A stretch of DNA of 30,213 bases. Source: Intrasporangium_A sp039812505. GTDB taxonomy: Bacteria; Actinomycetota; Actinomycetes; Actinomycetales; Dermatophilaceae. Below the pieces are notes generated by a model. The model saw only the letters and a program-made list of their open reading frames with translations. It was not told where the DNA came from and ran no database searches. This document shows, piece by piece, positions 23,634 to 30,213 of the stretch. The stretch's first letter is position 1, and each line of letters opens with the position of its first letter. The DNA lies in NCBI RefSeq assembly GCF_039812505.1, contig NZ_JBDIAQ010000030.1, positions 1 to 30,213 of the forward strand. Reading direction: 5' to 3'. The position numbers and the translations under genes were made by a program.

Positions 23634-24652
23634 GCCGGGCACCGGGGGTGGGCGAGGCGGCCGACCGGCCCGTGACCGGGGACCGGTCGGCGCTGCCCGC
23701 GGTGAGCGTCATACTCCCGATCCTCGACGAGGAGCGTCACCTGGCCGACGCCGTGCACTTGATCCTCGCGCAGGACTACGCGGGCTCGCTCGAGGTGGTC
23801 CTCGCGCTCGGCCCGTCCCGCGACCGGACGGACGAGGTGGCGGGCCGCCTGGCCGCCGCGGACGCGCGCGTCCGGCTGGTCGCCAACCCGACCGGTCGCA
23901 CCCCCGACGGGCTCAATGCCGCCATCGCGGCATCGACCGGCGAGGTCGTCGTGCGGGTGGACGGCCATGCGGAGATCCCGACCGACTACGTCTCGACGGC
24001 CGTGCGCGAGCTGATCCGGGTCGGGGCCGACAACGTGGGCGGCATCATGGACGCCCGGGGCACCGACGACTTCGAGCGCGCCGTGGCCTGCGCCATGCGC
24101 AGCCGGATCGGGGTGGGCAGCTCGGCGTTCCACCTCGGGGGGCAGACGGGGGAGTCCGAGACCGTCTACCTCGGGGTGTTCCGACGCGAGATCCTCGAAC
24201 GGGTGGGCGGGTACGACCCGCACTTCGCCCGGGCACAGGACTGGGAGATGAACCACCGCATCCGGCAGGCCGGCGGCAGGGTGTGGTTCACCCCCGAGCT
24301 CAAGGTCACCTATCGTCCCCGGAGCACCTTCGCCGCCCTGGCCAGGCAGTACTTCCACTACGGCCGCTGGCGGCGGGTCGTCGCGCGGCACCACGAGGGC
24401 ACCATCAACCTGCGCTACCTGGCGGCGCCCACCATGGTGCTCGGCACGGCCGTGGCGCTGGTCGCGGGCGCGCGGTGGCGACCGGCGTGGCTGGTGCCGG
24501 CCGCGTATGCGACGGCTGTCACCGTCGGCGGGCTGTCCATCACCGGCGGCCAGAGCATCCGGACGAAGGCGCTGGCCCCCATGGTGCTGGCCACTATGCA
24601 CTGGGCCTGGGGGGTCGGCTTCCTGTCCAGTCCTCGCCGGTTGGCGCGTTGA
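23630..24652 (+). CDS. Family 2 glycosyltransferase with C-terminal membrane segments
   Basis: A 340-residue GT-A enzyme, similar in layout to ExoA-type succinoglycan transferases. It has SVILPILDEERHL at the N terminus, metal/nucleotide motif VDGH (Asp111-Gly-His113), and the acceptor/base region RAQDWEMNHRIRQAGG (about 202-217). Two hydrophobic segments near the C terminus (about 264-281 and 287-304) suggest membrane anchoring. The GTG at 23630 overlaps the acyl-CoA dehydrogenase stop; about 20 poorly conserved residues precede the core, so a later start cannot be excluded. Its last 59 bp overlap the end of the convergent glycosyltransferase gene. Confidence 0.88.
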   Translation: MSRAPGVGEAADRPVTGDRSALPAVSVILPILDEERHLADAVHLILAQDYAGSLEVVLALGPSRDRTDEVAGRLAAADARVRLVANPTGRTPDGLNAAIAASTGEVVVRVDGHAEIPTDYVSTAVRELIRVGADNVGGIMDARGTDDFERAVACAMRSRIGVGSSAFHLGGQTGESETVYLGVFRREILERVGGYDPHFARAQDWEMNHRIRQAGGRVWFTPELKVTYRPRSTFAALARQYFHYGRWRRVVARHHEGTINLRYLAAPTMVLGTAVALVAGARWRPAWLVPAAYATAVTVGGLSITGGQSIRTKALAPMVLATMHWAWGVGFLSSPRRLAR

Positions 24653-25814
24653 CCCCGCGGGCCGCGGCGGCCCCGAGGACCGCCGTCGCAGCCTTGTCGG
24701 CCACGGAGTCCTGGCTGGCGGACGCGCGGGTCCAGGCCGCGAGCCGGTCGGACTCCTCGCTGCTGGTGGTGCGCCGGAGCGCGGCGCGCATCGCCTCCGC
24801 GACCTCGTCCGGTGACCACGTACAGGCCCAGCCCAGCCCGTGGGCCCGGACCAGCTCGTGCCCCGGCCCGGGGCCGGCGTAGATGACCGGGGTGCCGCAC
24901 GCCGTGACCGCGAACATCTTGGTCGGGTAGGCGTAGTCGTAGCCCATGCCGGGACGCAGCGAGGCGAGGCCCGCGCTGGCTCGGCTCAGCTCCGCCGCAA
25001 TGACCTCGCCCGGGACCCGACCGGGGAAGCTCACCTGTCCGGGAGCGACCGCGTCGGCCAGCTGGTTCAGCCGACCGGTCTGCACCCCCTGTCCGTACAT
25101 CCGCAGCCGGGCGTCGGGCCGCTCCGCGGCGATCTGGCCGAAGGCGCGGACGAACACCTCCGCGCCCTGCAGCTCCGACATGGTGCCGGCGTAGACGAAG
25201 GTCGGCGTCGACCCGTCGTGCGGCAGCGGTCGGAACGTGTCGGTGTCAACGCCGGTGCCTACCACCACGACGCGGTGGCCGGCGCCCACCAGCTGTCGCA
25301 CGTCGTCGGCGACGCCGGTGGACACGGTCAGGACGACCGCGGCGCCACGCATGGCCCAACGCTCGAGGGCGCGCAGCGCGACGACCACGGGTCTCGGAAC
25401 ACCGATGCCCGCAGCGGCGGTGGACGAGATGTCGCCCGCGTAGTAGGCGTACGGGACCCGGCGCAGCGCACCGACGATGCGGACGACAGCCCCGGTCGTC
25501 GGGGGTGGCTCCACCACGACGACGTCGGGTCGGCGCGAGAGCAGCAGTCGCGCCAGCAGGGGCACGTCGAAGCTCGCGTACTGGAGGTAGCCGCGCACGT
25601 TGCCGCCGCGGTCGCGCAGCACTGGCCAGCGGCGCAGCCGTATGCCGTCCGCTCCCCATCCCTCGGGGACCCCGCGCGGGGGGGTGGTGGTCAGGACTTC
25701 GACCTCGGCCCCGTGGCGTGCCAGCCGTCGTGCCAGCGAGCCGAGCCGGTATGCCGCTGCGCCGGGCTCGGGAGGGAAGATGCGACTGGCGATCGTGACG
25801 CGTGTGGCCGACAT
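24594..25814 (-). CDS. Family 4 glycosyltransferase (WbuB-like)
   Basis: A 406-residue GT-B protein. The N-terminal acceptor domain begins IASRIFPPEPGAAAYRLGSLARRL and includes PDVVVVEPPPTTGAV. The C-terminal donor domain includes FVYAGTMSELQGAEVFVRAF and YPTKMFAVTACGTPV. In the usual motif P-x-K-x-x-E, the Glu that holds the donor ribose is replaced by Ala302 (Lys299 is kept), so activity or donor choice may differ. The ATG at 25814 lies 8 nt after TGG-TAACCT, which supports a leaderless start; the open frame to 25925 gives non-conserved sequence. The C-terminal tail overlaps the convergent GT2 gene by 59 bp. Confidence 0.85.
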   Translation of the reverse strand: MSATRVTIASRIFPPEPGAAAYRLGSLARRLARHGAEVEVLTTTPPRGVPEGWGADGIRLRRWPVLRDRGGNVRGYLQYASFDVPLLARLLLSRRPDVVVVEPPPTTGAVVRIVGALRRVPYAYYAGDISSTAAAGIGVPRPVVVALRALERWAMRGAAVVLTVSTGVADDVRQLVGAGHRVVVVGTGVDTDTFRPLPHDGSTPTFVYAGTMSELQGAEVFVRAFGQIAAERPDARLRMYGQGVQTGRLNQLADAVAPGQVSFPGRVPGEVIAAELSRASAGLASLRPGMGYDYAYPTKMFAVTACGTPVIYAGPGPGHELVRAHGLGWACTWSPDEVAEAMRAALRRTTSSEESDRLAAWTRASASQDSVADKAATAVLGAAAARGVNAPTGEDWTGSRPPRPSA

Positions 25815-25822
25815 TGCCGCCG

Positions 25823-25831
25823 AGGTTACCA
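25823..25831 (-). promoter_or_regulatory. Extended -10 promoter of the WbuB-like transferase
   Basis: TGG-TAACCT on the minus strand (25831-25823), 8 nt before the ATG at 25814. It has the same extended form as the vapB promoter. Confidence 0.45.
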
Positions 25832-25887
25832 GCCGGGACCGGTCGCTCCGGGGCTGTCGCGGCGCAGGATCGAGTGCTCCTCGCGAG

Positions 25888-26991
25888 TCAGCTCGCCAGC
25901 AGGCGGTAGTACCCGGAGAGCTCACGAGCGCTGCGGGCCAGGCTCCGTTCCCGAATCACGAACCGGCGGGCCGAGGCTCCTCGCTCGGCCCGGGCAAGGT
26001 CGTCGGAGGACAGCATCACGCTCATCGCGTGGGTCAAGGCGTCGACGTCGCCCTCGGGCACCAGCAGGCCGCTCTCGGGATCGACCATCTCCGGCATCCC
26101 GCCGCTCGCGTATGCGACCACCGGGGTACCGCAGGACTGGGCCTCCAGCAGCACGAGCCCGGCCGCTTCGCGACGTCCGCCGGACTCCTTGCTGGGCACG
26201 ACCATGACCGAGGCCCGTCGCATCTGATCGAGCACGCCCGCACGGTCCAGCTGACCGCACATCGTGACGTGGGGCAGGTCGCGGGCCGCTCGGGCCAGGC
26301 CACCGGCCAGCGGTCCGTCGCCGATGACGACGAGCTCGTGCGGGACCTGCTCGCGCAGCCGGGTGGAGGCGCGGACCAGGTCGCGGATGCCCTTGTGCTC
26401 GCTCAGGGACCCGACGAAGAGCACTCGGGCCGGCTCCGGCCCCGCGCCGGGGGTGAACAGGTCCGTGTCGATGCCCTGGTAGTGCACCTGCAGCCTGTCA
26501 CTCGGGAAGCCCGCCGTCACCGCAACGTCCGCGAGGTAGCTGCTGACGGCCAGCATCAGGGTGGCCTGCTCGCACGCGAGCCGGATGTTGTGGTGGTGCC
26601 AGCGGCGCATCGCGGTGTCCGCGGCCCGCGTGGCCGTGAACACGTCCGCCCCGTGCAGGGTGGTCAGTAGCGGTACGCCGGCGGTGTGCGCGGCCCGCAC
26701 GGCCGGCCAGGACCACGTCGCGAAGTGCTGGTGGATGACGCTCGGGCGGTATCGCACGATCGCCCGGGCCATGACGGGCATCGCAGCCGGAATGAGCCGT
26801 TCCCGCCAGCGGAACGCCATCCTGCGCACCGGCACGAAGTCGTCGACCGGCACGCCCACCGTCCGGTCGGTGACCATCGCCGCCAGCGTGAAGAAGCGGA
26901 AGTCGAACTCGTCCCGCAACGCGACGGCGTGCGCCAGCGCGAAATAGGTCGGCGGCACCAGCAGGGTGCTCTTGGACAGGGCGATCCTCAC
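25888..26991 (-). CDS. Family 4 glycosyltransferase
   Basis: A 367-residue GT-B protein. The N-terminal half includes SVIHQHFATWSWPAVRAAHTAGVPLLTTLHGADVF. The donor domain has VLFVGSLSEHKGIRDLV and a complete EX7E motif at Glu275 and Glu283 (REAAGLVLLEAQSCGTPVVA), so it should be active. Related enzymes work in exopolysaccharide assembly. GGGGGAGG upstream places GGAGG at 27005-27001, a strong ribosome site 9 nt before the GTG at 26991. It follows the next transferase gene by 54 bp without a clear promoter, so the two are probably co-transcribed. Confidence 0.9.
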   Translation of the reverse strand: MRIALSKSTLLVPPTYFALAHAVALRDEFDFRFFTLAAMVTDRTVGVPVDDFVPVRRMAFRWRERLIPAAMPVMARAIVRYRPSVIHQHFATWSWPAVRAAHTAGVPLLTTLHGADVFTATRAADTAMRRWHHHNIRLACEQATLMLAVSSYLADVAVTAGFPSDRLQVHYQGIDTDLFTPGAGPEPARVLFVGSLSEHKGIRDLVRASTRLREQVPHELVVIGDGPLAGGLARAARDLPHVTMCGQLDRAGVLDQMRRASVMVVPSKESGGRREAAGLVLLEAQSCGTPVVAYASGGMPEMVDPESGLLVPEGDVDALTHAMSVMLSSDDLARAERGASARRFVIRERSLARSARELSGYYRLLAS

Positions 26992-27045
26992 TGCGGGACA
27001 CCTCCCCCGGCCGCGCCCGGTGTCGCTCGCGGTGACACGCTCACC

Positions 27046-28203
27046 TCAAGCCCGGGTCGTCGACGGTCCGGCCAGGAGGCGCTCGACGATGCCGGCCATG
27101 ACCGCGGCATCCGTCTCGTCGCTCAGCGCCCGGGCATGCGTGTCGGCAGCCTTCTTGCTCCGGCGGATGCGGTCGGCGTCGAGGTGGTCCAGAGCGGCGG
27201 TGAAGGCCTCCTGGGTGAAGTCGTCGGCGACCACCCCCAGGTCGAGGTCCCGCACGAGGCGGGCCATCTCGGGCGAGGGGCCGACGGCTTGGGCCAGCCG
27301 TGCCTGGACGAAGTCGAAGAACTTGTTCGGCAGGGCGAACTCGGCGTTGACGTTGATGGGGGGCATGCAGAACGCCCCGACGTCGTAGGCGTTGAGCGTG
27401 GCCGGAAGCTCGTCCGGCGGCACCGGGTCGTGGAAGCGGACCCGCTCGGAGCCTTGTGCCAGCTCGTGCAGCTCGCGAAGGTAGCGGCCGCCGTCGGCCG
27501 CGGGCACGAGGTAGAGGTCGAGGGTGAACCGGGGGAGTGCCAGGGTCGAGCGGATGAGCATCTCGAGGTTGCGGCCCCGGATCGCGGCGCCGCTGTGGAC
27601 CAGGCGCACTCCGGCGTCGTCGAGGGGGGTCGGCGCCAGGTCGCGGTACGGACCGGCGTTGCGGACGACTTCGCAGGCGACGCCATACGTGTCCGTGTAA
27701 CGCAGCGCGAGCGGTTCACACACGGTCGTGACCGCGCCGCAGCCCGGGAGGTACCGACGGCAGATGTCGTCCATGAGCGGACCTATCAACGTCCGCCAGA
27801 CGAGGACGTGCGAGAACTCCTCGGCCGCCCACTCGTGCATGTCCGCCCAGGTCGGAGCCCCGTGCGCGACCGCGAAGGCGAGCGGCAGGGCACGCGCGTC
27901 GTTGGCCACCACCAGGTCAAACCGGGCGTCTCCGACGAGGTCCCGCGCCTGTCGCAGGCCACGAGCCGCGAGCTCGACCCGGCGATGCCGACGCAGCGCC
28001 AGACCGAGCACGCCACCCACGGACCGAGGCAGCGATGGAGCGCCGTCGTCGACCCGAAGGTGACCCGCCGTGCCGTCCGGTGCCGGCCCGTATCCCACCG
28101 TCGTGACGTCCCCGTGCCTGGCCAGCACCCTCAGCTGGCGCAGGACCCGGGCGTCACGGGTGAGGGGTGACAGCGAGATGCTGAGGATGCGGGCGCGCGG
28201 CAC
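27046..28203 (-). CDS. Glycosyltransferase (GT4-like)
   Basis: A 385-residue GT-B-like protein. The N terminus ILSISLSPLTRDARVLRQLRVLARHGDVTTVGYG is typical of glycosyltransferase subfamily 4 acceptor domains. WADMHEWAAEEFSHV and VTTVCEPLALRY sit in the middle, and the donor domain includes RLVHSGAAIRGRNLEMLI and NVNAEFALPNKFFDFVQARLAQAVG. The residue pattern PNKFFDF has Asp where many relatives have Glu, a milder change than in the WbuB-like gene. The GTG at 28203 lies 8 nt after TATACT (28217-28212), the best -10 match in the window. Donor and acceptor sugars are unknown. Confidence 0.83.
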   Translation of the reverse strand: MPRARILSISLSPLTRDARVLRQLRVLARHGDVTTVGYGPAPDGTAGHLRVDDGAPSLPRSVGGVLGLALRRHRRVELAARGLRQARDLVGDARFDLVVANDARALPLAFAVAHGAPTWADMHEWAAEEFSHVLVWRTLIGPLMDDICRRYLPGCGAVTTVCEPLALRYTDTYGVACEVVRNAGPYRDLAPTPLDDAGVRLVHSGAAIRGRNLEMLIRSTLALPRFTLDLYLVPAADGGRYLRELHELAQGSERVRFHDPVPPDELPATLNAYDVGAFCMPPINVNAEFALPNKFFDFVQARLAQAVGPSPEMARLVRDLDLGVVADDFTQEAFTAALDHLDADRIRRSKKAADTHARALSDETDAAVMAGIVERLLAGPSTTRA

Positions 28204-28211
28204 AGACGGCG

Positions 28212-28217
28212 AGTATA
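28212..28217 (-). promoter_or_regulatory. -10 box for leaderless glycosyltransferase mRNA
   Basis: TATACT on the minus strand, 8 nt before the GTG at 28203. A tandem repeat lies directly upstream, where a -35 region or operator would be. Confidence 0.55.
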
Positions 28218-28222
28218 GCCAC

Positions 28223-28257
28223 CCCTGCGCGATCGACCCTGCGCGATCGCCCTGCGC
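28223..28257. repeat. Tandem repeat upstream of the glycosyltransferase promoter
   Basis: CCCTGCGCGATCG occurs at 28223-28235 and 28237-28249, and a partial third copy CCCTGCGC follows at 28250-28257. The period is 13-14 bp. Each full copy contains the palindrome CGATCG. It fills the short gap between the membrane protein stop (28265) and the -10 box of the next gene. Confidence 0.65.
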
Positions 28258-28264
28258 TGGCGGC

Positions 28265-30213
28265 TCACCGGGCGCAGGCGACTCGTTCGTAGAGCGTGTA
28301 GGGGGCGGCGGTGGCGACGCGGCGCCACGCCGGGGAGGCGCCGACGCCGTCGATGCCGGCGTACAGCTTCTCGCGACCCTTCGCCCACGAGAAGGGCTCT
28401 CCGCCCGTGATCGCCCAGCTTACCCCTTGGCGCTCGGCGGCCGCGCACACTGCAGGGTCGGTGCCCACCTCGTCGAGGCGTTGCGCCAGCAGCTGCCGGT
28501 CCGCGTCGGTGTCGGCCTTCTCGGTCGGGATGAGCAGCCGCCGGCCACTGACTATGTAGAGGTATGTTGCGCCGTTCCACGGGTTCGCGGCCACGACCGC
28601 GTCGGGCGGCAGGTAGGCGGACAGGGCCCGCAGGGAGTGCAGCTCCTGGTCGCTCACCCAGGAGTCCGCGGGCTCCGGGTGGAAGTAGCGGTGCAGGATG
28701 TGCTCGTGTGCGCCGACGTACCCGTGGGTGACCGCGAGGAAGGCCAGCAGGGCGGCACCCGTCGTGAGCAGGCTCGTGTCGCGATGTCGGTGCAGCCATC
28801 CGGCGAGGTCGCCGACTGCGACGAACGCCGCGGTGGCCGCGATGACGGCAGGCAGGATCGCGACCGACTGCAGACGGACCGAGTTGTTGTACCAGGGCCA
28901 GGTGAACAGTCGGACCGCGGGCGAGTCTACGGCCACGTTGAGCCAGAAGAGGGCGAGGAAGACCACCAGCCCGGACACGACCCAACGGCCGCCGCGGTGC
29001 CGCACGAGGATGACGAGGACGCCGACCAGGACGATGACCGCGAGCATCGGCAGGGCCTTGGTGTCGCGCGGCGCGAACAGGAGAAGGTCGTGCCACGCCC
29101 GGGAGGCGCTCTCCTCCGGCCCGGCCTCCCCGGTGTCGAACATCGACCTCGGTCGTAGCGCCAGCCCGGCGGCTGCGACGAGCAGGACCGCGACGACGAC
29201 CCCGAGGCTGCCGGCCAGGGTCCGCCGCTCGCTGCGGTGGATCCAGGCGCGGGCCAGCGCCCGGCCGAGCACGATGAGGGCCACGAAGACGCACAGCGCG
29301 ACGAACGCGTTGGGGTGGGCCAGCGCCAGGCCCGGCAAAGACACACCGAGCAGCAGGGTCGCGGTGCGGCGCGGCGCGGCGGTGAACGGGGGTCTGGCTC
29401 GGGAGCCGAGGACCGAGACGAACAGTAGGAGCGCGGCCGGCAGCAGGGCACCGCCGAAGAGGTTGGGCCACAGCACCCCGAAACCCATGAGCAGGTAGGG
29501 AAAACCGGTGAAGCAGGCCGAGCCGACCCCGGCCGCCAGGGCCACGGTCGGGCGGCGCCCCAGCACCGACATCGCCAGGCCGATGCAGGCCAGTGGCCAA
29601 GCGAGCCCGACGACCGCCAGCACGAAGACCGTGGTGGCGACCACGACCGAGCTGCCGCTGAGCAGCGCGGTGCTGGCCGTGAAGGTGTGGAAGGCCGCCG
29701 GGTAGAAGCCCGTGCCGCTCGATGACGAGAACCCCGCCGCGTGCAGCACCGAGATGTCGCGGTGCTGCAGCATCCACTGGGCGGCACCGAGGTGGAAGAT
29801 CGTGTCGGGGTGCTGCGGGATCGCCTCCGGCGTCTCGAGCTGGGTGCGGATCGACAGCAGCACCAGGGCCAGGGCGACGGCTACCCCGACCAGCGAGAAG
29901 ACCAGCGGGCCGCCGTCCGGGAGTGTCCCGCGTCGGGCGAGCCAGCGTCCGACGCCGCCGACCAGGACGACGCAGACCGTGAGGCTGACGACCAGGACCG
30001 GCCCGGTCCAGGCGATCCCGAGGGCGGCGCACACCACGCCCGAGGTGGTCAGGAAGGTCGTGGTCAGGACCGGGCCGACCGTGGCAGCGGCCAGCGGCCT
30101 GAGCCGGGCCGCGAGCGCCGCCACGGTACCCGGCACGAAGAGCAGGGCGACGGCCACCACGAACACTGGGACCGCCTCGAGCCAGGTCGTCGAGCCGGGG
30201 ATGAGTATGCCCA
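28265..30213 (-). CDS. DUF6541-like polytopic membrane protein (start at window edge)
   Basis: A large membrane protein, at least 633 residues from the GTG at 30166, with many hydrophobic helices over the first 500 residues and a soluble C-terminal domain (about the last 150). HPDTIFHLGAAQWM and GFYPAAFHTF in the loop after the first helices match actinobacterial DUF6541 proteins, which resemble glycosyltransferase C-type membrane enzymes and sit in glycan loci. The frame stays open upstream and reads GILIPGSTTWLEAVPVFVV. The last two bases of the window (30212-30213) supply the TG of a possible start codon whose first base is outside, so the true start is probably 30214 (649 residues). A role in glycan polymerisation or transfer is inference. 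Confidence 0.75.
   Translation of the reverse strand, partial: GILIPGSTTWLEAVPVFVVAVALLFVPGTVAALAARLRPLAAATVGPVLTTTFLTTSGVVCAALGIAWTGPVLVVSLTVCVVLVGGVGRWLARRGTLPDGGPLVFSLVGVAVALALVLLSIRTQLETPEAIPQHPDTIFHLGAAQWMLQHRDISVLHAAGFSSSSGTGFYPAAFHTFTASTALLSGSSVVVATTVFVLAVVGLAWPLACIGLAMSVLGRRPTVALAAGVGSACFTGFPYLLMGFGVLWPNLFGGALLPAALLLFVSVLGSRARPPFTAAPRRTATLLLGVSLPGLALAHPNAFVALCVFVALIVLGRALARAWIHRSERRTLAGSLGVVVAVLLVAAAGLALRPRSMFDTGEAGPEESASRAWHDLLLFAPRDTKALPMLAVIVLVGVLVILVRHRGGRWVVSGLVVFLALFWLNVAVDSPAVRLFTWPWYNNSVRLQSVAILPAVIAATAAFVAVGDLAGWLHRHRDTSLLTTGAALLAFLAVTHGYVGAHEHILHRYFHPEPADSWVSDQELHSLRALSAYLPPDAVVAANPWNGATYLYIVSGRRLLIPTEKADTDADRQLLAQRLDEVGTDPAVCAAAERQGVSWAITGGEPFSWAKGREKLYAGIDGVGASPAWRRVATAAPYTLYERVACAR

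Overview
The window is GC-rich DNA with GTG starts, 4-bp start/stop overlaps, few intergenic gaps and strong GC-driven shadow ORFs. It looks like an actinobacterial chromosome (Actinomycetota). The accE-accD / birA / gtrA-purK-purE / acyl-CoA dehydrogenase set matches the neighbourhood known in mycobacteria (accE5-accD5-birA-purK-purE-fadE25). A SAM-IV-type riboswitch and a luciferase-like (LLM) oxidoreductase fit the same phylum. A Micrococcales lineage such as Intrasporangiaceae is my guess, not something the sequence proves. I see no rRNA, tRNA, IS element, integrase or CRISPR array.

Layout. 1-409: no convincing gene, with a hairpin terminator for the first minus-strand gene. 410-5740 (minus): a DUF885 protein, a PASTA Ser/Thr kinase, and the acyl-CoA carboxylase epsilon and beta subunits. 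5764-7690 (plus): biotin-protein ligase coupled to a class III adenylate cyclase with an Rv1264-like N-terminal domain. 7833-9549: an OmpR-type response regulator and its histidine kinase. 9650-11968: GtrA-family protein, purK, purE. 12037-12691: a VapBC-type toxin-antitoxin pair with a palindrome across the antitoxin start. 12730-14952: CoA-binding protein, LLM oxidoreductase, methyltransferase. 15083-16611 (minus): O-acetylhomoserine sulfhydrylase under a SAM riboswitch. 16743-20786 (plus): four overlapping genes for a nucleotide-sugar dehydrogenase, N-acetyltransferase, aminotransferase and Gfo/Idh oxidoreductase. These match the WbpA/WbpD/WbpE/WbpB steps that make a UDP-diacetamido-uronic acid. 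20849-22392 (minus): a flippase preceded by a newly noticed 24-codon leaderless ORF. 22473-24652 (plus): acyl-CoA dehydrogenase overlapped by a GT2 glycosyltransferase. 24594-30213 (minus): three glycosyltransferases and a large DUF6541-like membrane protein that runs to the window edge.

How it fits together. The left half is housekeeping: carboxyl-CoA synthesis and its biotinylation, purine synthesis, and signalling. The right half is a surface-glycan locus: activated sugar synthesis, glycosyltransferases, flippase and membrane proteins. The stretch from vapB to the flippase (about 10.4 kb) lies between purE and the acyl-CoA dehydrogenase, which are adjacent in mycobacteria. It looks like accessory DNA inserted in a conserved neighbourhood.

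A window-wide theme is leaderless transcription. Eleven start codons have a TANNNT -10 box only 6-8 nt upstream. These include both sides of a 23-bp accD/birA gap, whose two -10 boxes overlap. I found no clear evidence of an unknown defence or mobile system. The most original signals are the leaderless 24-codon ORF coupled to the flippase, the shared accD/birA promoter, the vapB start-codon palindrome and the three-arm switch after the SAM riboswitch.
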